From: Candidatus Omnitrophota bacterium
GTDB lineage: Bacteria > Omnitrophota > Koll11 > JAHIPI01
Direction of reading: 5' to 3'
Length of the DNA stretch: 5,287 nucleotides
NCBI GenBank assembly: GCA_028718265.1
Contig: JAQUMG010000133.1
Span: 1-5,287 of the forward strand
Shown here: positions 1-5,287 of the stretch, one piece after another
How positions within the stretch are numbered: the first letter of the stretch is position 1
How the letters are laid out: each line of letters starts with the position of its first letter
Position numbers and translations under genes: made by a program
Notes under the pieces: model-generated
The model's input: the letters and a program-made list of their open reading frames with translations, nothing else
Told to the model about the DNA's origin: nothing
The model's database searches: none

Positions 1-148
1 TTTCGATCTTCTTTTCGGAAGCCATCAGGTTCGCGGCCTTTTTTGCATCATCGAGGGCGCTCGCATTAGATTGGGCAGTAAACAAAACTATAAGCGCAGC
101 GTAAAATAGCAGTATTATAAAGTTTTTTTGACTCTTTATTTTGTACAT
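1..148 (-). CDS. Exported protein N-terminus, probable PilQ-type secretin (cut by window edge)
   Basis: This is the beginning of a gene that runs off the left edge; about 49 codons are visible and there is no stop. The N-terminus is a classic Sec signal peptide: basic start MYKIKSQKN, hydrophobic core FIILLFYAALIVLF, then TAQSNASA with a likely cleavage after ASA. The mature part begins LDDAKKAANLMASEKKIE, hydrophilic and helical-looking. Two in-frame ATGs exist, at 154 and 148. I chose 148 because GGAG lies six bases upstream of it, whereas it abuts the 154 codon directly. The gene follows the PilP-like gene after 26 bases, so it is in the same operon. In T4P operons the gene after pilP is the outer-membrane secretin pilQ, and an exported product fits. 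No secretin or AMIN domain is visible in this short stretch, so the identity rests on gene order; another exported periplasmic protein is possible. Confidence 0.75.
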   Translation of the reverse strand, partial: MYKIKSQKNFIILLFYAALIVLFTAQSNASALDDAKKAANLMASEKKIE

Positions 149-154
149 AGGCAT

Positions 155-158
155 CTCC
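155..158 (-). promoter_or_regulatory. Ribosome binding site of the exported-protein gene
   Basis: GGAG on the minus strand is followed by six bases and then the ATG at 148. The other in-frame ATG, at 154, touches the GGAG with no spacer, so this site decides the start in favour of 148. Confidence 0.7.
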
Positions 159-174
159 GTTGATTAAATTTTAT

Positions 175-933
175 CTACTCTCTGGTTAATTTTATCTGTG
201 CACCCTTCGAAAGTAATATAACATAATCGGGCTGAATGTCAATCACTTTATAGTCGTCGATCACGCCAGACATCTCAACAGTGAAAGTTTTTTTCGAAAT
301 ACTGTCATATAGGACGGCGTTTAGCTTGTCGCTTAGCACCGGTTTGTTCAATATGAAATTTATTTTCCTGCCCTGCTCGTCTATTACATCAATCTTTTCT
401 TTCGTAATCCGCTGGATTTTATATCCATTTAGCGACGTCCCCGGTTCGACGAACCTGGTCGCATCTTTCCAGCTCACCTGCCCTATTAGCTTATCCGCCA
501 ATTCGATGTATCCTTTATACATAACGGGAAGCGGGACATGTCCGATAGATCGAAGTGAAAAAACGTGTTCAGCGGTCGTGGCCGTAGCATCGATAACCTC
601 TTCAGTGTATGCCGAAAATGGGTCGCGTTTCACTTTTTGGGCATACACACTTTCGGTCTCCGGATACTCAATCCGGTTAAGCAATGCCTCATATTTTTTT
701 ATTTCGTCCGGGCTGACGGAAGGCGATATACGCATTTTGGTTGCCATGTCTGATATTCTCTTTTCTATGCTGTCATAGTTGCCCTTAACCGCCCGCAAAG
801 ATATCGTTACGAAAAGTGTTACTATCCATATGATGATAAAAGTTTTTAAAGCCAGCTTCTCGACATTAGTCTTGGGCAAAAAATCTGTGATTTTTTTCAT
901 AAAATCTGGTATCGATATATTAGGCAGCTTCAT
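175..933 (-). CDS. pilP: PilP-like inner-membrane-to-secretin linker protein, membrane anchored
   Basis: A 252-residue protein with a short cytoplasmic N-terminus, one transmembrane helix (about 30-47, TFIIIWIVTLFVTISL) and a periplasmic region. Near 102-109 is KRDPFSAY, matching the RDPF-type motif that precedes the beta domain in PilP and GspC proteins. After it come beta-rich segments: GYIEL at 141, then a G-x-x-L-x-G-YKI-x-x-I pattern at 165-175, and a similar motif repeated at 221-252. In T4P systems PilP joins the PilN/PilO inner-membrane complex to the PilQ secretin, and the gene position between PilO-like and the exported protein fits. Canonical PilP is a lipoprotein of about 175 residues; here there is no lipobox, a real TM helix and extra length, closer to GspC in layout. 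A GTG at 948 would add five residues but has no Shine-Dalgarno; the ATG at 933 follows GGGAGA, so I start there. Divergent family member, moderately sure. Confidence 0.72.
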   Translation of the reverse strand: MKLPNISIPDFMKKITDFLPKTNVEKLALKTFIIIWIVTLFVTISLRAVKGNYDSIEKRISDMATKMRISPSVSPDEIKKYEALLNRIEYPETESVYAQKVKRDPFSAYTEEVIDATATTAEHVFSLRSIGHVPLPVMYKGYIELADKLIGQVSWKDATRFVEPGTSLNGYKIQRITKEKIDVIDEQGRKINFILNKPVLSDKLNAVLYDSISKKTFTVEMSGVIDDYKVIDIQPDYVILLSKGAQIKLTRE

Positions 934-936
934 ACG

Positions 937-942
937 TCTCCC
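937..942 (-). promoter_or_regulatory. Ribosome binding site deciding the PilP-like start
   Basis: GGGAGA on the minus strand lies three bases (about five from its GGAG core) before the ATG at 933. It falls inside the five-codon extension that a GTG start at 948 would require, and the bases before that GTG are AT-rich with no purine box. This favours the shorter protein. Confidence 0.6.
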
Positions 943-954
943 GTGCACCGGAAT

Positions 955-1863
955 TTAATTTATTATTTCCGCCCTGACTAAAAACGATGCCTGAAGCATA
1001 CTTTCCGCCACTACGTCTTTATCGACGGCATCTTTGGCTTTAGTGATATCCAGGTCAGTTACTACAAATATAAAAGGTGAAACCTTCAGCTTATACAGAA
1101 AATCAGCCAATTTCGGATAAGTGCAGGTTATTTTAAAAGAAATCGTTATGCTCTTTGGAGTTTTTGTTTTTACCGCTTCGACGGCCGCCGGCACCGGCAT
1201 CTCTTCTTCCATCGGCATTGCCTGTTCCAGGGGTCCTCCCGGAGGCAAGTTTTCCGCCATCGGCAGTATAGGCGGCCTTTTCATCCTGGGCGCGGCGGCT
1301 CGGGCCGCCGGCTCCGCTTTTTTGACGTCCTCTCCTATAAAATTTATTTCATCGAGCGAGACAATGCCGCTGAGCGTCATCAGGTATACCAGCTCTTCGA
1401 GCGTTTTCATCCTCTTTAATAAAGATGGTATTTCAGCCGGGTCCGAAAGTTCCGTTTCGTATTTAGTGAATCCGAGTGAGGCGGGCAGAGCCAGAGAAAA
1501 ATCCTTCGCTTCTTCCCTCAATTTTTTCTGCGTCTGGATGAGCTTTTCCTTAAACTGCAGCGAATCAATGTTTTCCTGAGATGCACCATCGCTTATCGGC
1601 GACGTAAGCGCCAATTTCAACCGGCTATAAGCGCTTTTGAGCTTGTTTCGTTCATCTTCAAGGAAAGTAACAGAATCTTCCGTCAGCGACATCTTGCTTC
1701 TCTGGACAAACGTGTCTATCTTCGCGCTTTTAGCCGTTATCTCGCCGCTTATCTTCATGTCTTTAGCGAGATAAATGCCGAATAAAACGGCAAAGAATAT
1801 GGCCACCGCCAGGAGTGCGAGTATAACTAGTATTGAGAACAGATTCCGTTTGATTAGCAGCAC
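955..1863 (-). CDS. pilO: PilO-like type IV pilus alignment protein with Pro/Ala-rich linker
   Basis: A 302-residue bitopic inner-membrane protein. Residues 1-6 are cytoplasmic (basic KR), 8-32 form one transmembrane helix, and 40-120 are charged and predicted to be helical or coiled coil. Residues 126-172 carry LPASLGF, a YETEL stretch and a helix LLKRMKTLEELVYLM. This resembles my recollection of Amuc_1100-type PilO-like proteins. Residues 178-237 are a low-complexity linker rich in Pro, Ala, Met and Glu. Residues 238-302 (TISFKITCTYPKLADFLYKL, then FIFVVTDLDI) look like the ferredoxin-like C-terminal domain of PilO/PilN, with the typical short helix between strands. PilO normally pairs with PilN to set the periplasmic frame of the pilus machine. 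Start is GTG at 1863, supported by GGAAAGGGA just upstream; the nearby ATG at 1877 is out of frame and stops after seven codons. Only 18 bases separate it from the PilMN stop. Family assignment rests on topology, order and C-terminal pattern. Confidence 0.75.
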   Translation of the reverse strand: MLLIKRNLFSILVILALLAVAIFFAVLFGIYLAKDMKISGEITAKSAKIDTFVQRSKMSLTEDSVTFLEDERNKLKSAYSRLKLALTSPISDGASQENIDSLQFKEKLIQTQKKLREEAKDFSLALPASLGFTKYETELSDPAEIPSLLKRMKTLEELVYLMTLSGIVSLDEINFIGEDVKKAEPAARAAAPRMKRPPILPMAENLPPGGPLEQAMPMEEEMPVPAAVEAVKTKTPKSITISFKITCTYPKLADFLYKLKVSPFIFVVTDLDITKAKDAVDKDVVAESMLQASFLVRAEIIN

Positions 1864-1866
1864 TTT

Positions 1867-1875
1867 TCCCTTTCC
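1867..1875 (-). promoter_or_regulatory. Ribosome binding site for the GTG-started PilO-like gene
   Basis: GGAAAGGGA on the minus strand, followed by AAA and then the GTG at 1863. The purine-rich box supports the GTG start; the only ATG nearby (1877) opens a seven-codon frame that ends at once and overlaps this box. Confidence 0.6.
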
Positions 1876-1881
1876 ATGATT

Positions 1882-3489
1882 CTATTGCGTTACCATCTTC
1901 ATCTTTATGGTAAAGGCTCTTATGTCTTCGGTAGATTCATTGTCCTTTAGGACGTTTGCGGACTCCACCCGTACTGCCGTGAAATAACCGGACTTCGTGA
2001 GCATTTCCTTGAATGTATTTATATTTTCGAATGTTTCTTTGGTCTTGCCGTTAATGGTAAGATCAGCGCCGTCCTGGATTATTTCTGTGAGCCACAGGTT
2101 GCTCGGCAGAAGGTTAACCATTTCCGTGAGATACTTAATTCCCTCTTCCCGCTTGGCAGAAACGCTTTTTATGAATTCGAGCTGGCTTTTCAGGCCGCCT
2201 ATCTCGGCTTGGAGGCCTTCGATCTGCCTGCTGAAGCTGGTGTATCTGTTTATGAGCGCGGATGTCTTCGAAAGGCCTTTGGATTTTTTCTGGTTGGACC
2301 ACATGGCAAAATTCGCTAAAGTCGCAAAAATGCATATCAATACAATCAACGAGCCGAAAATATACCATCTCTTCTTTTCGAACTCTTTCGATTTTATTAT
2401 CTCCTTGGGAAGGAGGTTCGTCGTTGTGTGAAGCGGCATGATTGTCTTCAGGGCAAGTCCTATGCTGGCGTCCATCCTCCTCATAAAATCTTCGGTCAGA
2501 TTGAAATCAACGTCGCTCTTTATGTTTTCAAAGATGTTCATCGGCCTTGTAGGAATATCGAGGTTTTCATGAATAAACCGATCCATATTTTTGATCTTTG
2601 AGGCACCGCCCGTAAGCAGGACTTCCTTTAATACTTTCGTCTCGCCGAACTGCGACTTATAATAACCTATCGATTTTGATATGTCCGCCAGGATCTCGAC
2701 CAAAACGGGGTTTATGGCGTCGGATATCTCGGCGGCATATGTCGATCCGGTGCGCTCCTCCGGAGTCATCGCTATTATGCCTTCTCTGCGCTTCATCTGT
2801 TCCGCTTCATTAAAAGTTATTTTAAGATGAGACGCGATCGCCTTGGTAAGATCATTTCCGCCTATCAGTATGCTTCTCGTCCACATCTTATGTTCTTCGA
2901 TAATGATGATGTTCGTATTTTTTGCCCCCACGTCAAGGATAAGCTTGTCTTTGACATCCCCGAGAAAATCGACGGCATTAAAAATAGAAAAATACGACAC
3001 TTCCACAAAATCCGGCTCAAGCGATGTATTCGCAAGTAGTTTGAGATTATCTTCCACTATGTCCCTTTTCACCGCGACCAGTATAACGTCGGTTTCCGGG
3101 CTGTCGTATGCCTCAAACACGCCGTAGCTCCATATTACTTCATTGATAGGAAACGGGACCTGCAGCTGCGCTTCATACTGGATTATCTGCTCTATTTTAT
3201 TTTTGGCTATCTTGGGGATTTTTAAAAATCGGATAAAAACGGACTGGCTTGGAACGGAGAGCGCGACAACGCCGGACTTTATCTGTTCGTCGGCAAACAG
3301 GTTTTTCAGCTTTGCTTTTATGATACTGTTTCGTTTTTCCGTATCATCGAGCGTGGGGTCTATATTAAGTTCGACAAGATGGCCTTTGACGAGATGGTAA
3401 CCATCGTGCGTCTTTTTGACTTCCATAAGCTTTATGGCGCTCTCGCCTATGTCTAACCCGAAATATCTTTTGTTTCCAAAGTTCAACAT
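1882..3489 (-). CDS. pilM: PilM-PilN fusion: actin-like pilus ATPase joined to its membrane partner
   Basis: A 535-residue protein, much longer than a usual PilM of about 350. Residues 1-350 are a full PilM actin-like ATPase: phosphate-1 motif FGLDIGESAIKLMEV (10-24), the PilM-typical segment IEQIIQYEAQLQVPFPINEV (99-118), phosphate-2 LILDVGAKNTNI (183-194), and adenosine motif LLTGGASKIKNM (291-302). Then TNLLPKE (357-363) matches the NLLP peptide with which PilN normally docks into PilM. After it come a basic stretch, a transmembrane helix (about 375-397), a coiled coil (about 400-447) and a C-terminal domain (450-535) with the PilN pattern LLPSNLWLTEI, LTINGKT, FKEMLTKSGYF and a final beta strand. 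The frame is unbroken and no separate pilN gene exists before pilO. The role should be the cytoplasmic ring and inner-membrane anchor of the T4P alignment complex. The domain plan equals GspL of type II secretion, but the intact nucleotide motifs favour PilM. Start ATG at 3489 has only a weak GAG upstream; it lies 25 bases after the HTH gene. Confidence 0.9.
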   Translation of the reverse strand: MLNFGNKRYFGLDIGESAIKLMEVKKTHDGYHLVKGHLVELNIDPTLDDTEKRNSIIKAKLKNLFADEQIKSGVVALSVPSQSVFIRFLKIPKIAKNKIEQIIQYEAQLQVPFPINEVIWSYGVFEAYDSPETDVILVAVKRDIVEDNLKLLANTSLEPDFVEVSYFSIFNAVDFLGDVKDKLILDVGAKNTNIIIIEEHKMWTRSILIGGNDLTKAIASHLKITFNEAEQMKRREGIIAMTPEERTGSTYAAEISDAINPVLVEILADISKSIGYYKSQFGETKVLKEVLLTGGASKIKNMDRFIHENLDIPTRPMNIFENIKSDVDFNLTEDFMRRMDASIGLALKTIMPLHTTTNLLPKEIIKSKEFEKKRWYIFGSLIVLICIFATLANFAMWSNQKKSKGLSKTSALINRYTSFSRQIEGLQAEIGGLKSQLEFIKSVSAKREEGIKYLTEMVNLLPSNLWLTEIIQDGADLTINGKTKETFENINTFKEMLTKSGYFTAVRVESANVLKDNESTEDIRAFTIKMKMVTQ

Positions 3490-3514
3490 GCCAATATCTC
3501 GTCTCTATTTTATA

Positions 3515-3745
3515 TTAGCTTTTCTTGCTGTTTCGAAAACTCTTGGCAGCGGATCTGCTCTTATTCACGGGCACGGCATTTACAGTCTGCGACTTAAGCC
3601 ATTTGTCTATCGAGCTTCTGTCGAACCGCCAGACATGGCCTACCTTTATACCGCTGATTTTCTTTTCGTGAAGCCAGTTGTAGATCGTCTGCTTTTCCAG
3701 TTTAAGATAATCAGCCAGCTCTTCTATGCTCATCAGTTGCGCCAT
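3515..3745 (-). CDS. Small excisionase/MerR-like helix-turn-helix DNA-binding protein
   Basis: A 76-residue protein with a single winged helix-turn-helix of the excisionase (HTH_17) type across residues 4-52. It shows the hallmark order: LMSIEELADYLKLEKQTIYNWL (helix, turn, recognition helix), then KKISGIKVGHVWRF (wing with the G-x-x-WRF signature) and DRSSIDKWLKS. The tail 53-76 is basic and Ser-rich, probably disordered. Family members include phage excisionases and many stand-alone small DNA-binding proteins of unknown target. There is no integrase, attachment site or other phage gene nearby, so an excision role is unlikely here. It is the first gene behind a strong promoter and 25 bases before pilMN, which suggests a co-transcribed regulator, perhaps of this operon. 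The start ATG at 3745 follows AGGGGG five bases upstream. The domain call is secure; the role is inference. Confidence 0.9.
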   Translation of the reverse strand: MAQLMSIEELADYLKLEKQTIYNWLHEKKISGIKVGHVWRFDRSSIDKWLKSQTVNAVPVNKSRSAAKSFRNSKKS

Positions 3746-3750
3746 AATAA

Positions 3751-3756
3751 CCCCCT
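3751..3756 (-). promoter_or_regulatory. Ribosome binding site of the HTH gene
   Basis: AGGGGG on the minus strand, five bases (TTATT) before the ATG at 3745. It is purine-rich and well placed, the clearest ribosome binding site in the operon. Confidence 0.65.
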
Positions 3757-3764
3757 GATATGAA

Positions 3765-3780
3765 CTTACTTACTCTTACT
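3765..3780 (-). repeat. Three AGTAAG direct repeats at the transcript start, possible operator
   Basis: On the plus strand CTTACT occurs at 3765, 3769 and 3775 (AGTAAG on the coding strand), the first two overlapping by two bases. A fourth GTAAG lies at 3805-3809 inside the promoter spacer. The cluster covers roughly +2 to +18 of the predicted transcript, a place where a bound protein would block RNA polymerase. Excisionase-type HTH proteins often bind short direct repeats, so the downstream HTH product is a candidate binder. Chance repetition in a short AT-rich leader is also possible. Confidence 0.35.
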
Positions 3781-3788
3781 TATAACAA

Positions 3789-3817
3789 AGTATACCTCAG
3801 TATTCTTACCCTGTCAA
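3789..3817 (-). promoter_or_regulatory. Sigma70-type promoter of the HTH-pil operon
   Basis: Reading the minus strand, a perfect -35 hexamer TTGACA (3817-3812) is followed by a 17-base spacer and the -10 hexamer TATACT (3794-3789), one base off consensus. Transcription should start near 3782, giving a leader of about 37 bases before the HTH start codon. It lies in the only sizeable gap of the window and faces the operon. The genes after it have no room for further promoters between them, so it probably drives HTH, pilMN, pilO, pilP and the exported-protein gene together. Confidence 0.8.
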
Positions 3818-3843
3818 TACCCCAGCATAATTTATCATAAAAC

Positions 3844-3902
3844 AGGGACAGCGCCCATTTTTATGCCTTTTGTGCTATTGCATAAAACCAAGCGCTGTCC
3901 CT
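3844..3902 (-). repeat. Long imperfect palindrome, REP/MITE-like, possible terminator
   Basis: A 59-base inverted repeat. The outer arms AGGGACAGCGC (3844-3854) and GCGCTGTCCCT (3892-3902) are perfect over 11 bases. After a symmetric four-by-four mismatch, an inner stem TTTTATGC (3859-3866) pairs with GCATAAAA (3880-3887), leaving a 13-base loop. It sits 20 bases after the stop of the membrane protein gene and before the pil operon promoter. On the minus strand the hairpin is followed by TGTTTTATG, a weak U-run, so it could end the upstream transcript. GGGACAG-type outer arms with a non-coding core also fit dispersed REP elements moved by Y1 (IS200-like) transposases; copy number cannot be seen here. 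Confidence 0.7.
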
Positions 3903-3922
3903 AGGGGGAATAGAAAACGTTT

Positions 3923-5287
3923 CTACTTACCGATATAAAACACCCATCCGTCAATTCCTTGATATGCTATCCGGTATCCCATATCATACATATCCTTGGA
4001 TAGTTGCGGCATATATTTGGATACAAATATGATTCGAGTGCCGACGACCTTCTCAAGCTCTTCCGGAGGTAGCAACTGCTCGCCGGTGCGGAACCGCTCT
4101 AAAGCTATTGTGCGTTCCGGGAAGCGGTTATAGGCAAACGTGGGATCTTGCCCCGTAAGATACCGAAACTGTGGCACAGCAAAAAAAAGCTGTGGGAAAT
4201 CACTCCAATTGACATTCCCGATAATTGTGCCGACTTTCAAATCTGATTTCTTTGCCCACCCGGCAAAGTCCAGGAAAGGCGCTTTTTCCCATGCCTTCAA
4301 ATCTCTCTTTATTATAGGAACAGTAACTAATATGCTTACTATAAGTACGAAGATACCTATACATAATAGCAATTTACGTCCTTGAGCAGAAACCACGCGC
4401 TTTACATCGCCCCATAATAAAACTGAAGCTAGGACAGTCAGAGGACATGCATATTCAATTGCACGTATAGTAAAAAAGAATATCACCAAAGCGGCAAAAC
4501 TCATACTTATTATGGCTATGGTCTGCCGGCTTGGTTTGCGCCCCTTATATAATATTAACCATAAAGCAGTGCAGCAGTTTATTAGAAAAAGCAGTATAAC
4601 ACCAAAGATATATGGCCATTCGCTATTGCTAGGGGCATATGCCTCCGTACCGAGAATCAGGGGAGAATTTTTAATAAAAACCTGCCGAACGACGTCTATA
4701 CATTGCATTTTCCAAATAATGAAAGTATTTGGGAACTGCGGGTGGATTATATACCCTATGAGAATTCCTGCTAGTGCCGCCAGGGGCAAATAGACTGCCG
4801 TCCGGTAATTCCGTTTCGATACCTGGATGGCCGCGGCTGCGATTGCGGGAACCAAAACAAAATGCGGATTCGAATACGACCAGGCAAAAACTATTCCCAA
4901 AACTATGGCCTGCCAAATTTGCCGGGATGTTTTTATCTTTAAGAGCGCACCCGTCGCTATTAACATCAATGCAATAGCAAAAGTGTACGGACGAAGTGTT
5001 AAGATGCGCACTGAAAATAATGGTGAGATCGTTATCAGTAATAGGCTAAATATAATTATATCCCGGCCGCCTAGACGGCGGGCTGACCAGATAAAAGCTG
5101 ATAGCACGGTCAAAAGAAATACGAATGCAGGAAGATGAAATGGCGGCAGGCCCGAATCACCAAAAAAGGCTTCTGTTTTTCTTATGCCAAACAATAAAAG
5201 ATGAAATAACAATTCTCTATCAGCAAAGTTAGTCTCCAGTATAGACATGGTCATGGCGGGAAAATGTTTTGCCATTATTGCATGCGG
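3923..5287 (-). CDS. Polytopic membrane protein, GT-C glycosyltransferase-like, N-terminus cut
   Basis: The visible part has 454 codons. The first internal Met is at 5275, but the frame stays open to the edge through codons P-H-A-I, so the gene very likely begins outside the window. Counting from that Met, about nine or ten hydrophobic segments lie between 48 and 321, followed by a soluble C-terminal domain of about 125 residues. Before the first helix, the stretch AKHFPAMTMS and NFADRELLFHLLL resembles the first extracytoplasmic loop of GT-C enzymes (GT39-like), where catalytic acids usually sit. The missing N-terminus would hold the first helix and perhaps a key Asp. The C-terminal part carries NVNWSDFPQLFF and RYLTGQDPTFAYNRFPER (about 354-388), a pattern I associate with uncharacterised GT-C-like proteins. 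Such proteins usually move sugars from polyprenyl-phosphate donors outside the cytoplasm. No substrate can be named. It is separated from the pil operon by the palindrome and promoter, so a link is not implied. Confidence 0.7.
   Translation of the reverse strand, partial: PHAIMAKHFPAMTMSILETNFADRELLFHLLLFGIRKTEAFFGDSGLPPFHLPAFVFLLTVLSAFIWSARRLGGRDIIIFSLLLITISPLFSVRILTLRPYTFAIALMLIATGALLKIKTSRQIWQAIVLGIVFAWSYSNPHFVLVPAIAAAAIQVSKRNYRTAVYLPLAALAGILIGYIIHPQFPNTFIIWKMQCIDVVRQVFIKNSPLILGTEAYAPSNSEWPYIFGVILLFLINCCTALWLILYKGRKPSRQTIAIISMSFAALVIFFFTIRAIEYACPLTVLASVLLWGDVKRVVSAQGRKLLLCIGIFVLIVSILVTVPIIKRDLKAWEKAPFLDFAGWAKKSDLKVGTIIGNVNWSDFPQLFFAVPQFRYLTGQDPTFAYNRFPERTIALERFRTGEQLLPPEELEKVVGTRIIFVSKYMPQLSKDMYDMGYRIAYQGIDGWVFYIGK

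Noticed and set aside
281..778. Plus-strand open frame of 165 codons
   Set aside because: It lies antisense within the PilP-like gene, has no recognisable domain or ribosome binding site, and the minus-strand frame has a clear topology and family pattern.
1293..1310. GC-rich hairpin CGGCGGC-TCGG-GCCGCCG
   Set aside because: It lies inside codons for an Ala-rich stretch of the PilO-like linker and has no U-run, so it is better explained by biased codons than as a terminator.
1121..1579. Plus-strand open frame of 152 codons
   Set aside because: Antisense to the PilO-like gene; its length is helped by the GC-rich linker region that lacks stops on both strands.
2135..2368. Minus-strand open frame of 77 codons in another frame
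   Set aside because: It lies wholly inside the PilN half of the fusion, its sequence is rich in His, Arg and Gln without domain pattern, and it shows no sign of a frameshift in the main frame.
2410..2416. AAGGAGG on the plus strand, a perfect Shine-Dalgarno string
   Set aside because: It is the complement of the Leu-Leu-Pro codons of the NLLP motif, with no plausible plus-strand gene following.
3515..3745. Phage or integrative element excisionase
   Set aside because: No integrase, attachment repeat, tRNA or phage gene is visible, and the gene sits in a pilus operon; the domain is shared by many non-phage regulators.

Overview
This window is a compact type IV pilus (T4P) alignment-subcomplex operon read leftward (minus strand). 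It starts from a near-perfect sigma70 promoter near position 3800. Upstream of it, on the same strand, lies the 3' part of an unrelated large membrane protein gene. All real genes are on the minus strand, and the plus-strand open frames look like shadows. The organism is a bacterium with a Gram-negative style envelope, because the operon encodes inner-membrane, periplasmic and probable outer-membrane pilus parts. The small excisionase-like HTH gene, the PilM-PilN fusion, and a PilO-like protein recalling the Amuc_1100 type found in Akkermansia suggest a PVC-related or Omnitrophota-like lineage. That placement is a guess from general resemblance and was not tested.

Layout from right to left (direction of transcription). 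Positions 5287-3923 hold a polytopic GT-C-like membrane protein whose frame is still open at the right edge, so its N-terminus is missing. Positions 3902-3844 hold a long imperfect palindrome (REP/MITE-like, possibly also the terminator of the membrane protein gene). Positions 3817-3789 hold a promoter with TTGACA, a 17-bp spacer and TATACT, followed by AGTAAG repeats at the predicted start of the transcript. The operon then runs: a 76-residue HTH protein (3745-3515), a PilM-PilN fusion (3489-1882), a PilO-like protein (1863-955), a PilP-like protein (933-175), and the signal-peptide end of a further exported protein (148-1, running off the left edge), which by position should be the PilQ secretin. 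Gaps between operon genes are only 18-26 bases.

How the genes work together: the PilM part should form an actin-like cytoplasmic ring. In standard T4P systems it is held to the membrane by a separate PilN through an NLLP peptide. Here that peptide follows PilM directly in the same chain, then a transmembrane helix, a coiled coil and a PilN-like periplasmic domain. The PilO-like protein would pair with the PilN half, and the PilP-like protein would link this inner-membrane assembly to the secretin. The main oddities are the fusion (the same domain plan as GspL of type II secretion), a membrane-anchored rather than lipidated PilP with an apparent duplicated beta motif, a Pro/Ala/Met-rich linker inside PilO, and a DNA-binding protein as the first gene of a structural operon.
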